The translations under genes and the position numbers were made by a program. From assembly GCA_015501585.1 (NCBI GenBank), contig JADNRY010000113.1:124001-188000 (forward strand): a stretch of 64,000 nt of DNA, in the 5' to 3' direction. The DNA comes from Rhodocollybia butyracea. Its lineage: Eukaryota > Basidiomycota > Agaricomycetes > Agaricales > Omphalotaceae. Positions 34,074-46,343 of this stretch are shown one piece after another; the stretch's first letter is position 1; the number at the start of each line of letters is the position of its first letter. The notes under the pieces are model-generated. The model made no database searches, was not told where the DNA came from, and worked only from the letters and a program-made list of their open reading frames with translations.

Positions 34074-35110
34074 GATGGGGTAGCGATAGAACTTAAGGAG
34101 CGAAGGAAGCTCTCTCTCGGTATCTGCTTTATATCGCACTATCTACTTTATATCGCACACTCGGAAGTTTACATGTACCTTTGGGCCATCCATCACGGCA
34201 CTTATGTGAGCTACAATGGAGATGAATTCCTGCATTTACCTGGTACTCCGATGGTCATGGGCGGAATCTTCAACTTCTTGGAAATGAATAGTTGGACAGT
34301 CAGTCATGCGGTGGGTATACGGCACCAACAAAACCGGGTTGTGAGCTGGACAGCAGAGATAGACAGTATAGCAGCCATAGCCGTAATAGCAAGGTCCAGC
34401 GCTGTAGATTGAATTGGCGCTCATAGCCGTGCTGTGGAATTTGTACTCCGCAACAACTCCACAACAACATCTGGTTGTATTTGTTCGATGTGTGAAAAAG
34501 GATGAAATCATGGAAAGGATGTCCGGGATGCAAAAGATAGCTAACTGGGTGCAATAAAATGACATCAAGTACTCAAGCACTTTGGTCGCTGCTTTTAATG
34601 CTAACCTTACCACTGGCAGTGTCCATTTCCCAGGTGTAACATGTAACTTTTTCTCCAGCGCCTTGTGTTAATAACTGATAGGATCTGGCCAGGAATTTTG
34701 TTATCGATACAGGAAGAAAAGCGTCCGGTCTGCGCTGTACAAAGAGATGGAAGATGCGATAAAGTGGACACTGTCATTCTTGTCATTCTTGTCAGCTCTT
34801 TGAAATGACGCTGTCGAGGATGATGGTTATCACGATGGCTTACCACAATTCACAATCCTTTACTTACCTTCAGAAGTTGACTCCCTATATACCCAAACTT
34901 TTTTCTTCACAATTATGTGTTGCTCTCAAACGATGCGCGTGCTCATTCACTTGAGCGTACCGATAAGCTTCAGCCCCGAGTGCAATGCAAACGAGGAACC
35001 TCCATGATTTTGTCGCGGTCGATGGAGGTTGACCTATACATTCCTCTCTCTACTACGAACACGCGTACACGTACTAGCTTCGCATTTACTCCTGCTGTAT
35101 CTCTCTCATC
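34074..35110. other. Intergenic
   Basis: Contains the DUF6534 promoter side, with a twice-repeated GCGATATAAAG motif (minus strand, 34120-34160). A Cys/Tyr-rich minus-strand frame at 34236-34613 has no signal peptide or splice support and is left uncalled. Confidence 0.45.
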
Positions 35111-36666
35111 TCATGCACTGGTCAATACCTCCGGCGTGATCCTCTTCTCAACTGCATTTAGTTTGTTTACCCATGCATCCAAACGTTGCGATAGAACACC
35201 AATCTGTGCTCGAGAAAGAACTCGGGGCTGAACCCAGGTGATCTGAGCTTTTTGGTCGACTTGGTCCATTGAGCCACGGATGAGTTTTAAGCTGTGAAAA
35301 ACAGACTAGTTAGCATTTTATTGACCAAATCAAAAGAGTAACAAAGGGCGACGGACGAAAGAAGCACGTAACACAAGAAAAATGTGTTTACCTCAGAGCC
35401 TTCATAACCAAGTGTTCCACCTCATCAACAGGCAATCGCGTCTCAGTTGCGATCGTCTCGAAACTCATCGTACGGTTGTCTGCGCTTCGCTTGAATACGG
35501 ACTCGATGAGTGCCATAAGGCATATTTTTTGACGAAGGAAAGGGTAGTTTTCTTGCAAGATTGGCTATGTTAAGATAAGAACGCATTAGAATAGAAACTA
35601 AGGAAAGAAAGAAGACGCAACATACCTCTTGAGGTAACAATGGCGCGAGTGCCTCGAACTTTCCAATACTTCCTTCGTTAAACGTGAACAAGAGTTTCTT
35701 GATCCATTCGTGAGGAGTGCCATCGAGAGCGTCAAGGATTGGGTGCATTAGCTGAAGGGGAATGAGTACCGAGAGTATAAAGAAGAACAAATAAGCTCAC
35801 CAACTCTCCGAAGTTATAGATCGTATCACCCAGTAGGGCGGAGATACCCAAATCATGAGCGCGTTGTAGTCTTTCCTCAGGCGTCATATCCGTCGCTAGG
35901 TCGACACACGCGAGATAAAGCAGGGAATTGCGGTAGTATGGTGCGTATTCTGCCTTGGCCTGTAAACATCCGTTAACCGAGATTCGCATCGGCACGACGC
36001 CCAGTTTACCTTGTAATAATCAGCCGCAACTCCGTAATACGCTGCATTCACATTATTCTCTACACTCTCCACGCTATCAAGGATCTTCCATGCTTCATCC
36101 ATATCGGCTTTCGTTCCCTCGAGATCTCCATAAAGCAACTTCGCATGAGCAATGTTGGCGTACAAAAGTATGTACGCCTCGGGGGAGGTGTCTTTGTTGA
36201 TACGTGTGAGGAGAGAGGTCAGGAATGCCAGGTGTGTTTGAGGATCTGAAGGATGTATTATGGAATGAACGACATTTTAATAGAGATAGCACTTACTGTC
36301 AATTTCTTTAGAGACCTTTACACCCATCTCGACTAGCCGAAGTTGGTTTAACTTCGATTCGAAATCGGTAACAAACCGTTCGAATACATCTACACGGAAT
36401 GGTTTAGACAGTGGATGATCAAAGAATTCGAATAATTTGAGTGTCAGTTGGTGCCATAGTCTGGAAGAGGCAAGTCAGACGGAAAATATATAAAGTGATA
36501 CGAAAATCACCAACTTTCGTGTATGCAGCGTCTTGAATGATTCGAAAAATGGATGTAGCTCTGATGGTGTCGCAGAAAGTGCCGTTCCAATAAACTCATC
36601 CAGAACCAGTTTAGGAGCTGGGGTAGGCCGAGAGTCTACGGCCATTGAGGACGATGATGAAGACAT
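35111..36666 (-). CDS. RPN9: 26S proteasome regulatory subunit Rpn9 (PSMD13)
   Basis: A non-ATPase subunit of the proteasome lid, needed for stable assembly of the 19S regulator in nucleus and cytosol. The reconstructed protein (about 390 residues) has VLDEFIGTALSATPSELHPF, the helical repeat region with ETKADMDEAW-like helices (GDLEGTKADMDEAWKILDSV, AAYYGVAADYYKAKAEYAPY, YRNSLLYLACVDL), LGDTIYNFGELLMHPILDAL, and the PCI winged-helix domain (SFETIATETRLPVDEVEHLV, MKALSLKLIRGSMDQV) ending WVNKLNAVEKRITPEVLTSA. Length and order match the family throughout. Several introns of about 50 nt. The ATG at 36666 is followed by a Ser run; the upstream in-frame codons lack an ATG. Expressed constitutively in fungi by inference. 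Confidence 0.93.
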
Positions 36667-37258
36667 TTGTTGAAGCTGTTGCAAGGGATAAAATCAAAAG
36701 GCGCGTACGCGTGTTTGTTTGGTTCTAGGCTTTGATTCTAAACAATCGGTCCGGTATAGTAGCTCGGACCGTTGAGCGAAAAGTATCGACAAAAGAATCG
36801 ACAGATACTTTTGGTGCCAGTAGAGAACATACAAAAGAAACATTATATTCAGCCTAGCTAAACAGGTTTACCTGTTTTTACGGCGTAGTATGCCCAATAA
36901 TCAAGCTCCACAGCCTAAATGAAGTTGCTGCTTAGGCTTTGATGCTTTGCTGTTGAAGTTTGCACACTGACATTGTCCGCGGTCTCTCTGAGTCTCGTCT
37001 GGAACCTTGAAATACATATACCACTATAAATTCTCGCGCGTGGATATAGTTTTATCCTACTATTTCGCGTGCGCTGCCGCCATCATCTTGATTCCACAAT
37101 ACTGCCCTCCTTCACCTCATCGATATCGTTCATAATCTCCGAATTCAAATCTTGCTTTTCCTTTGCTCAGGCCGCTTTATGCCCTTCCTGCCTGTCGGTC
37201 CAGTGCTTCTCTCCCTCACTCAGTTCATAGTAAGTACACATAAGGCGTGTCGCAAACG
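36667..37258. other. Divergent intergenic region
   Basis: Promoter region between RPN9 (minus) and the small plus-strand gene. Pyrimidine-rich near 37080-37210. No repeat or gene recognised. Confidence 0.55.
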
Positions 37259-37750
37259 ATGGTGTTTATGGCGTTGGAGTGTGAGTACATGAGGAAAGTT
37301 GGAATTGAAAGCTTTGAGACTCATAACGCAGCATAAAACTATAGCAACGGAACGTCGAATGGCTCAACTTTATCACCCGTACCACCTCCTGAAGAGCAAG
37401 AAGAGATTTTCAACTTCGTGCTATCAAAGTGTAGGCATTCTTACAGTTTAATTATTTGCATCATTCGTCATGCTGGGAATGCTGATTGCAATCCAGATTC
37501 TAGTAAGTTTTTCCTTAGAACGAGAAAAGCTGGATCCGACAACAAAACAACTGTAGCCCCTGCAGCGTTTCTCTCAGCCGGGCTTCTTCCTTGTCAATAT
37601 CGGAAGCCCCACCGAGCGTTCGACCAAACAAAGATCGACCCCTTTCCAAGCTCACAAATTCGTGCCTCCAGCGTTGCGAGCTTCGCGGCCAACCTGAGCA
37701 CAACCGTAGATAATGACAGCTTCTATTCCATGAACCAGCGTTGGTCGTAG
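37259..37750 (+). CDS. Hypothetical small protein (uncertain model)
   Basis: An ATG at 37259 (MVFMAL) can be joined over an intron ending TATAG at 37344 to an open frame encoding NGTSNGSTLSPVPPPEEQEE, IFNFVLSK and on to a stop at 37750, with ASSVASFAANLSTTVDNDSF near the end. A 66-nt in-frame stretch (GTAGGC..ATCCAG from about 37431) could be a second intron. The donor that keeps the frame (GTGTGA) is poor; the better donor two bases later (GTGAGT) gives only 43 residues. The product is Ser/Thr/Pro-rich and resembles nothing I know. The frame after the stop continues open in another phase to 37992, so the 3' end may be spliced and may overlap the convergent gene at 37820. Confidence 0.35.
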
Positions 37751-37819
37751 AAGTTACGTATGCATCCCAAGTCAAGACCAATCCGCACTTGACTCGTTCA
37801 ACGTCCTACCCTTTCAAAC

Positions 37820-38897
37820 TCAAAACGCTCTCCGATAATAACCCTTCCAGATCATCCACGGTAGCTTCCAGTCCCTTATCTGCACACGAGAATCAAAAGC
37901 ATCAAAGTTTACTTTTTCTAGTTGCTTCAAAATACTCGACACCGGGACCTGCGAAAAAGGTCCTAATATATCGGCGTCTAGGACAAGATTGAAAACCACT
38001 TACCCCGGCCAGAAATACAGGCATAGCTGCCTGAGGAACCCCCTCTTTGAGCATATTCCGAGCGGTGTCGAGATGATCATTCGCAAGTGTAGCAAACTCG
38101 TATACGGCATCATCTATTCCCTGTACTGCGGGGCCGCTTCGAAACACATCTTCTTGTACAACTCCATGTTTTGCCGTGATTTCCGAAGGGATGACCATTC
38201 GTCTATTTTTTGCATGAAAAGGTAGCGCACGAATAAGGGTTGTAAAAGTTTGTGCAGCTCCAAGATGAGATGCGGCATGAGATAGAGTGGAGGACGGTAA
38301 CGAAAGTAGCGACAACAAAAGGTATAGTAGACTTGAAGAGGTTGATTCTGAATGAGCTGTCAGTGAATCAACAGTAAGGTGGACTGGTACTTGTAGCTCG
38401 GCATCCTGCAGATGCAGATTCAACAAAAGAGCGTCAGAAACTTGGAGCAAGCCTCACGCGAGCATCTATGATCCTTTTGAAATGGTAAGTTGGCAAGTTT
38501 GCCTGGAGCGATGCTTGGTACAATGCTTGAGCGATGGGATGCCTTGGTGGGTTACCAGTGCCTATAGCTTTGACGGCGTCTTTCCAAAACTGCATCCTCA
38601 TCTTCCCAATTGTCGCATTGGAAATGTTATCTTGTATCATGGCCAGCTCCGTCTATAAGGGCTCGTTATACTTTGAAGGTAAGGTAAAACTACTGCACGC
38701 ACAGAGAATGCTTTAAGCGCAAAATACCCACCTCGGAGCTCCCGCGGCCAGAACTGGGCGATCAGATACGCTTCATAGTCGTGTTTTTGGACAAAATCTC
38801 TGCAATATTCTTCTGGACTGGTAGTTCCAAAAGTACGAAAAGTATTTCGGGCGCGAAAAAGACTAGTAGTTGTGCATTGGAACTTTCTGGCAAACAT
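37820..38897 (-). CDS. Mitochondrial complex I assembly factor NDUFAF6-like (squalene/phytoene synthase fold)
   Basis: In animals NDUFAF6 is needed for early assembly of respiratory complex I. The N-terminus MFARKFQCTTTSLFRARNTF is a good mitochondrial presequence. It is followed by YCRDFVQKHDYEAYLIAQFW, PRELRGGYFALKAFS, then after a canonical intron TELAMIQDNISNATIGKMRM and QFWKDAVKAI. These are the blocks of the trans-isoprenyl diphosphate synthase-like (SQS_PSY) family. The C-terminal part has LGAAQTFTTLIRALPFHAKN and ends LPWMIWKGYYRRAF. The Asp-rich metal motifs needed for prenyl synthesis are not obvious, which fits an assembly factor rather than an enzyme. The first in-frame ATG is at 38897. 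It is divergent from the permease gene, about 155 bp away. Confidence 0.82.
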
Positions 38898-39052
38898 GAA
38901 AGTTAAGGAGTAACACCGTGACACCGGCAGTCACGTCTCTATTCATGAACTCAGAATAGCTCAGAATCAGATACAATGGCGTTCTTTGGCTCTAACTCTG
39001 ATCCCCTTCCTTCTCCCAGTCCGGGAGCCTTCCTTGACCGGATACCGCCTCC

Positions 39053-41196
39053 ATGACTGCTACCACTTCATCGGACGACTTGCTAGAGCATGATCAAGAT
39101 GAAAGAACGCCTTTCATTGATGGTAATACTGTGAAAGTAGCTGCTCCCGAACAACGACGCCAAATTGGTGTTGTTTCGGCCGTTTTTATTATCTTCAATC
39201 GGATTATTGGTACTGGGTATGTGTGATTACTACCATAGTGTAAATTTCCAACTGCTGACGCCCATCCAAAGTATATTCGCAACACCAAGTACGATCCTAG
39301 GTCTGAGCGGAAGTGTTGGGCTTTCGTTGTACGTATTCTTTATGTAGTCGCTCGATTGCTTAAATATCAACTCGGCAGTTGGTCTCTCTCGCAGGTGCAT
39401 GTGGGTCTTTGGTGCAATCGTGGCCTCAGCAGGATTGTCGGTCTATATCATTTGGGGAACAGTATGTTATTTGCTTATATACTTATCTTCATCCCAATTT
39501 ATGATCTTCAAGGCTTTACCGAAGAATGGTGGAGAGAAGAATTACCTCGAATATCTCTTCCGTCGCCCCAGGTTTCTCATAACGTGCATGTACGCTGCCG
39601 ATGGCGTGCTCTTAGGTGAGTACTCCCATTTCCTCTGAGCTATTTTGGCTCACAAACTTGTAGCCTGGGCGGCCGGAAACTCACTAGTATTCGGCGAATA
39701 CATCCTCAAAGCTTTAAGCCAAGACGCAGAGGCAGGGAGATGGAAACTCCGTCTCGTCGGTTCTGCGTGTATAACATTCGCTTTTGTCCTCCACGGAACA
39801 AAGATGAAGTGGGGGTTATACCTTCAAAATGGCCTTGGGGCGTTCAAGTTCCTAGTGTTATTGGGGGTTATTCTGGCCGGATTTATTGCGATTGGTGGAC
39901 ACGTTGATAATGGTACAGGGGAGAAGCCAAAGAATTTTGATAGAATATTTGAAGGTACTACGGCTAGGTGAGCGCGTTTCGCATCGGAGTCTTCTTGGTG
40001 TTCAACGAGGGATCATTTTCAGTGTTTCCTCTGTTTGCCTGAGTCTTTATAACGTACGTATGCTGTCCAATGATACGTATTCGACCATTGAGCCGCTTTA
40101 TACAGGTAACCTGGTCTTACATGGGATTCAGCAATATCAACTACGCCCTTTCCGAAGTCAAAAACCCTCAACGCACAATCCGCATCGCCGGCCCACTCGC
40201 CATCTTCGTCGTAACAATCTGCTACATCCTCGCAAACATCGCGTATTTTGCTGCCGCGTCGAAAGAGGAGATTACGGGGTCGGGTCGATTGGTCGCTGCA
40301 CTATTGTTTAAGAATGTTTTCGGAGACAAGGCAGAGAGGGTACTGGATGTGTTTGTGGCGCTTTCGGCACTGGGGAATGTTCTGTCTGTTGTAAGTGGCT
40401 TTTTCGTTATCATACAATATTGTCAGCCTTATTTGCGTTGTCATGCAGATCTTTTCGCAAGGCCGGGTCAACCAAGAACTTGGGAGAGAAGGTATTCTGC
40501 CATTTAGCAAGTTTTGGGGATCAAATAGGCCTTTCGATGCTCCTCTTGCTGGGTTGGGACTTCGTACGTACTCGTACATTCATGCGTTTACCCTTGGTTC
40601 ACGACCCCCTCCAATATAGATTGGGCAGCTTGTTTAGTCGTCATACTGGCTCTACCTCCCGGGGACGCTTACAATTTCGTACTCAACGTGGTAGGCAATA
40701 AATCTTTCCCATCACCTACTCCATCCTGTAATTGCTCTTCCCTCACTTCTAGATATTATACCCACTATCCATAATCAACGCTGTTATTTCATTCGGGATA
40801 ATCTACCTTACGCTTTTCCGACCTTACCCAGACTGGCCCAGAGTCAGCTCGTGGGCACTATGCACGGCACTATTCTTTGGCGTTGCCAATGTGTTCCTAT
40901 TCGTTGTTCCGTTGACAAAGCCCCCAGTAGAGGCAGAACCATATGTACGTTTACTGTTCCATACCACCTATTCGCCTTCTCCTTCTACCCAATACTGACT
41001 TTTTTTTCGCTGATAGGTTGACCTTCCGTACTGGACCCACGGACTTGCTGGCTGGGCTGTTTTCGGGCTCGGGGCGATGTATTGGTTAATATGGGCGCGA
41101 ATCTTACCGAGAGTCGGTAAATATAGGTTAGAGCAAGTGGAAGAGCAAGGGAAGGATGGGTTGACCAGGAGGTTTTTCAAACAAATACCATTATGA
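39053..41196 (+). CDS. Amino-acid permease, high-affinity methionine permease (MUP1)-like
   Basis: An APC-superfamily plasma-membrane transporter with about 12 TM segments, importing amino acids with protons. Starts MTATTSSDDLLEHDQDERTP; the core begins RRQIGVVSAVFIIFNRIIGT, the TM1 unwound-helix signature (NRIIGTGIFATPSTI), with FGAIVASAGLSVYIIWG, NSLVFGEYILKAL, GTTASVSSVCLSLYNVTWSY, MGFSNINYALSEVKNPQRTI (conserved after TM6), LPPGDAYNFVLNV and a last TM before a basic tail ending at 41196. The long hydrophilic N-terminus and the sequence GFSNxNYALSEVKNPxRT match fungal Mup1-type proteins. About ten short introns. Substrate specificity is inferred. A degraded copy of this gene lies at 57699-58420. 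Confidence 0.88.
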
Positions 41197-41748
41197 TATA
41201 TCTAACGCTTTCCGAGTTTTTCCTAATCTAGTTCCATCACATTCTACTACGTGACTACACAAGTCGCACTGAGCAAACATGCCCAGTCGTTTTGCCATTT
41301 CTGCTTGCTTCTCACGCTGATCCACTACCAGGCAACTTCTTCGTCCCCAGTATCATCCATGAGTGAACGATTTTCTTCACTGTAAGTCTGGTATACGAGA
41401 CTAATTTATTACATGGACTTGCTAGAATTTAGACACTGGTAATTTACAAATATTAGGATGAACTGGGTGCTTACACTCGTATAAGAAAGGCTCTGAGACC
41501 AGCTACGCAAGAGGGAAAAAAAATGAACAAGGAAAAATGGAGAAACTACTGAGCTAGCCGTCTCAGACTCTGCACGCTGTGTCCACGGTGGACGCTCGAT
41601 GTTATATTTTTCTTCGATGAGAGCGTTTGAGCCCGGACCCCATCGCACAGTGCAGCTCTTCGTCTCTGGATTATTTTGCGGAAGCCGAATCCTTCACCGG
41701 TGCCAGAAATATGTGAAGCCAGTTGCAAAACAGAAAATATCATTCAAC
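41197..41748. other. Intergenic between convergent genes
   Basis: 3' flanks of the permease and of the minus-strand acidic-tailed gene. Part of it (ACTACTGAGCTAGCCGTCTC and following) is also present at about 58615, so it belongs to the duplicated segment. Confidence 0.6.
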
Positions 41749-43064
41749 CTACTCACATTTTTGCTTTGCCTTGTTCTTCGTTGAGGCTTGTGTCTTCTTA
41801 CCCGCCCGGCCTTGTCGTTTAAAACGAGTTTCACTATCACTTGCCTTGCCTCTCTTGCGTCCACTTGCAAGGCCTCTACTGGTACCTTGCCCTTGCTCTT
41901 CCTCCTCTTCTTCATCTGTCTCCGAGCGCTTTCGCTTTCTCCTGGTCTTGTGCTCGCTGTGACCTTCACCGTTGTCTTCACTGTCTTCTTCACCATAGCT
42001 TTCGCCGTCTTCGCCATCGCCTTTGCTGTCATCTTCGCCATCGCCTTCGCCGTCTTTGTCGTTGTCTCCGCCATCATCCTCACCATCGTCTTCACCATCG
42101 TCGTCACTATCTTCCCGTGCTTGCATCATAATAATATCGAGTAAGACAAGTAACTTTTTTTCGCACATTGGTTCCTTCAATCCACCATTATTATCGAGTG
42201 CAATAGTCAAAAAAGCTCCAGCTGATTTCATTGGCAGCTTCCAGTAATATTTTGAACCATCTTCATGGTGTAAATAGTAGCGGAATGGCCGAACTTTGAT
42301 ACGTGTATCTGAGCTGAGTGTTGCGTCATCAGGAATGGATGCAAAGTCTAAGATTCGATAGGAGGTCTCTCCTTTTCTAGGCCTTGAAGATGACCAACGC
42401 AAGCTTTTCGTGAAATGAACTGGTTCTGGGATAAACAGCACTGGAACAGACTTGATAATCCGTTTGACGAAGGAGAGGTCGATGATTTGATAGAGGTCAA
42501 GAAATTGAAAGGCTTTGCGTTCTTCTTCATTTTTCTTCTGGGACCGACGAAGATTTGACAAGAGCTGGAAAGACAGATGAGGTACTGGTATTGTATGTCG
42601 TCGTTTACGCACCTCGTCTACTGTTTGACCTTGACCTATCCTGGACATCAAGAACTCGCGAATTTCTACACACGGAACGAACGCCAAACTTGGCCCTGAT
42701 CCATCTAGGTCTGTCATCTGCTGATGGCAAGACACACATACTGGGGTAGTAGGTAGTAGTATTATGATTATTCCGAAGGACTCAGGGCAACGAACTCACG
42801 TCGTAATCTATTCTCGATCCTACATCTATGGAACTTCTTCGAGATCAGCTTCGCTGAGCTTCCGATGTCCACCTACGTATTGGGTCAGCTTCAAATCAGA
42901 CGATGTACAAGCCGCGACGCACCAAACGTCTTCCGCGAAAAATATCGATAATATGCCAGCTGAGTAGGCTCTTCAAAGGCCGGTTTAAGCAAAACGCACA
43001 GTGCGTTGGATCCTTCGAGTTCGTCTTGGACATTGAATATTGATGACCAGTTAAATGATGACAT
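41749..43064 (-). CDS. Lineage-specific protein with acidic then basic low-complexity tail
   Basis: Exon 1 starts at the ATG at 43064 (MSSFNWSSIFNVQDELEGSN) and includes ALCVLLKPAFEEPTQLAYYR. Following exons encode GPSLAFVPCVEIREFLMSRI, LLSNLRRSQKKNEEERKAFQ, FLDLYQIIDLSFVKRII, VPVLFIPEPVHFTKSLRWSS, YYLHHEDGSKYYWKLPMKSA and AFLTIALDNNG. The C-terminal 130 residues are Asp/Glu/Gly-rich (long DGEDD-type runs) then Arg/Lys-rich with RKRKRSETDEEEEEE, a likely nuclear localisation signal. I recognise no family. A second copy at 58600-60010 shares intron positions and most blocks, which shows this is a genuine gene. The splicing between the first exon and TDLDGSGPS is ambiguous: one reading keeps a CVSC motif, the other skips it. 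The nuclear role is an inference from the tail. Confidence 0.6.
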
Positions 43065-44034
43065 TAGAGCCACGTGATCCGCGCTTCCTGGCAAAGTGGG
43101 AAGTAGCTGTCTTTAGTGAAGAGAATGCTCGTTCACATATAAAGGCGTCTTGGCTTATCATTCGTATCAAGAGGATATGAAGCTCGAGGAAAAGAGCCGC
43201 CAAACCACTGGTAGGCAGATAGAAATCAATGCAAGCTGAGGAGAGGATTTCGGAGAGAGCAGGTGTGTTCAAGAAGAACCGGGTTCAACCGGCGCGCTAA
43301 CACCTACATAGTAAGTATCAGAAGTAACCTGAGAGATATGCAGAGGCACCAACCAAGATTGCTACTGTCCGAATCATCTCCTCTCTTTCCAAACACGATA
43401 GTCTATTGTTTTGGGCAGTTTGGGCAGTACGGATCGCCCCATGACGCTGAATTTCAAGTTCTTCTCAGGAATCAACTTCAGAGTAATAAGTGCTTGCCGC
43501 AGGGTGGAAACATACGGTGGACTTGTGAACTAACTTGCCTTAAACGTATGAAACCTACTGTGGCAGTCCCGCCAAGCGTTGAACGGTCCAAGTCGCTCTC
43601 ATTTGCAGTGGCGGATTTTCGTTTGAACGTGATCATCCGAGTCCTGTAGGAAAATTTAGAATAGCTGGCCTCATCAGTTCTGCTTTGACTCCGAGTTGAG
43701 TTCTAAATACTAGATATCCTGTCTAAAACGTTTGACAGAGTATCAAGAACGGCAGTAGTTGAATTGAAGATTTCGACTCATGAAACAGTACCTACTATGG
43801 AGCAGGAGGAATCAATGTATGATTCGAGGTTGACGTGGAGATATCATAACGAGATATCATAACGCGCAGCAACTGGCCAGTGTGCGGAAAGTAACATTGA
43901 CTATAATACACTATAATACATCGACCTGGACTAGAAAACAAGCTCTTAGATACTAACCGGTTCGTTACAATTACAGATAAAACTACATAACGCCTATTGG
44001 ATTATAACTTATCTGAGTATGAGCATTTCGCTTG
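43065..44034. other. Intergenic, no gene recognised
   Basis: A 128-codon plus-strand frame (43263-43649) has no family resemblance. Short direct duplications occur: GAGATATCATAAC twice at about 43840-43866 and CTATAATACA twice at about 43901-43920, possibly footprints of excised elements. Confidence 0.45.
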
Positions 44035-46343
44035 CTAAGGTGCCACACCAGCGTCAGGAACATCTTCAATGAGATGGCAAACACGATAATGTCCACTAAT
44101 CGCGCGGTTCACATCACTGCGAAGCGCAGATTGAATAATGGCTTGACCACAGCGATAACAGAAATGCCTGACCGAACAGTCAGGTCAATATTTTTCAGAA
44201 ACGGAAGAGGAACGCACATGTTACAACCAGGAGAAGGGCACTACATGCATAAAATCAGTAAACTAGAGCGCTCGAAGGGTTGTGTATTTACAGTCATATG
44301 GTTGCACCCATCTGTCTTCTGGATATTCGTCTTGCATCCAGGACAGGCCTTCCATCCTTGTTTCTTCATCAGACTTGCCAGTTCATTGGAACCATCGCAC
44401 GAGTGCTGTGGCCCTCCCGGCTCAATAGTTTGGGTGCAGTTCTTGCACCAGGCATGTGTACATCCAGGCAAAGGACAGGTAACAATACTCTGTTCTTGGT
44501 ATTCTTCTCGATCGACAAAAGCTGTTTGCGAGCATCTGGTAGCAGGGAGGGAAAATGAAGTCATTAACAAATGGCAGCGGAAAAAACGCACTTTGAGCAG
44601 TGAACGGGAATACAGTAACGCGAAAGCATCATTTCCTCCAGTATCTCATAATCTTTAGGTGATATGTTCATCTGCTCGATGAGATTATGTTCAACGACTG
44701 AAAAATAATCGTCAGCATACTCATTGATAAGAAAAAAGCAACTTACTCCCAGGATCAGTAAGAGCTTTATCGCTCATGCATGTCGGACATACGATTGGGA
44801 ATCGGCGATCTGAAATCTTCGATAACACGTAGTTCTGCAGACATTCTCGACAAAACTGATGTTGACACTTTTCAACCAGAGCTAGGTCTTCATCCGGAGT
44901 AACATCTAAGCAGACACCGCAGGTGAATGTGACCTGAGATACAGCAGCCAAGGCAAGCCGTTCCTGCTCAATTTGAAGTGCTTCATTGTCGTATTGTCGC
45001 TGTCTCTGTATGGCATTCATATGGTCGTGCTGTTCTTGGATCTCACGCTGACTGAGACCAAGAAAATCTACGTCCAAAGTATCTGAAACACGTTCTTTTC
45101 CTTTGGCATGCGCGGAACCGGAGGGAACAGGAACAGTGGTATAAGAGCGTTGGTTTGCGCGAGTAACGAGAGCAGCTGAGGAGCTACCCGATACTTCTGC
45201 ATGAGGATGAGGAGGGTTCATAGCCCTTAGCCTTTGCAAAAGTGTTTTATTGGCGGCTTCGAGTTCCTCGATCTTGCGTTGGGCTACCCGCCGCCCGACG
45301 CGAAGTTTATCCTGCTCATCTTCATAAGCCTTGTTGATACTCTCCAGCGTCTCTTTCCGGGCCTTTGCGTCAGCCAACTCTGTCTGCAGATTAAGGATAC
45401 GAAAGGAAGTGTCCCAGACCAGCTGCTTCACATCAGGCTCATCGAATGCGCTTTGTCTCGGCTGAGCTAGCGGAACGACAATAGTGGCAGAAAAATGATT
45501 CAAGAGCTGAGCTTGCCATTGCATGTTCGGATCGTCGAAGATTTGACTGTCTACAGCGAGAATAGTGTAAAGATGTCGGGCTGTGAATTGCGCACTGCGA
45601 CTAAAAAGCCAACCAGCGCCTCGGGGATGGGATGGTCGCGGATGCGAGTCGAAGATAACGAAGAGACTGCGGGAACCTGTTGAGGATGCCTGTACATGAG
45701 GTTCCAGCTCAATTTTGAGGCATAGTAGTATCTCTGGCGGACGCGTGATCACTGAAAGAATACACTGTTTATGAGCTTGCGCAAGTTGTACGAGCCTAGC
45801 CAAACTCACCCGCCGCTGCGAACCCTTCTCGATCTTCAAGCTCCCTAAAGCCTAGTGAGCACATGGAGCAAGTTCTGCAGATTATTCACGCACCGCAAAC
45901 AGGCGAGCAGTTGATCCACATTGACTGCGCCATAGCGAGTCTCAACCGGCTTTAAGCTTCTGGCAAACAAAGGAAGCTGAACCAGTTCTTCAACCTCAAG
46001 ATGGGTACTACCGGACCACATATCTGACACCATTAGTATATCCTAGAACATCTTTGTATCAGAACCTCTACTTCGCCAGTGTGCCACTCACATCTGTGGT
46101 CTCCGAGGCAAGAAGCGCTTGAAGAAGACGAACTGATCCTGCTTTTCCATTCTGAAAGGCAATACGGGCACAATTCAGCGCCGCAAGTCCACATGAAGAT
46201 ACTCCGCCGCCCCGATATTGACTGCTGTTCTGGAAAGACTGGACATATTCTTCGCCTTTGAAGATTCTGGAGATCACGGGTGAGATAGGCGCGCTGGGCG
46301 GCTCTGAGTCTTCCGACGTTGACGAACTCTTGATTGTAACCAT
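44035..46343 (-). CDS. RBR-type E3 ubiquitin ligase with unusual N-terminal domain
   Basis: Transfers ubiquitin through a RING2 cysteine. Order on the minus strand: an N-terminal region with SSQYRGGGVSSCGLAALNCA (about 46190), MVSDMWSGSTHLEVEELVQL, AVITRPPEILLCLKIELEP (about 45740) and SLFVIFDSHPRPSHPRGAGW (about 45630); a coiled coil with TELADAKARKETLESINKAY (about 45350); a RING1 CGVCLDVTP...CQHQFCRECL...CPTC (44930-44770); an IBR CPLPGCTHAWCKNC (44480); and a RING2 WKACPGCKTNIQKTDGCNHM, then TCPSPGCNMHFCYRCGQ (44370-44120), the expected catalytic Cys being in HMTC. It ends at TAG 44035. The last two introns restore RING2. I chose the ATG at 46343, but coding-like sequence (LTAAQLKDVELQELELKR) continues upstream to about 46540 without an ATG, so the true start may differ. 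It is divergent from the giant GTPase gene. Confidence 0.85.

Noticed and set aside
34236..34613. Cys/Tyr-rich minus-strand frame as a possible small secreted effector
   Set aside because: No signal peptide, no splice support, and Cys spacing is irregular; other frames over the same DNA are equally open.
41788..42247. Plus-strand hydrophobic frames that look like membrane proteins
   Set aside because: They are antisense of the long Asp/Glu/Gly and Arg/Lys coding tail; the apparent hydrophobicity comes from complemented GAN codons.
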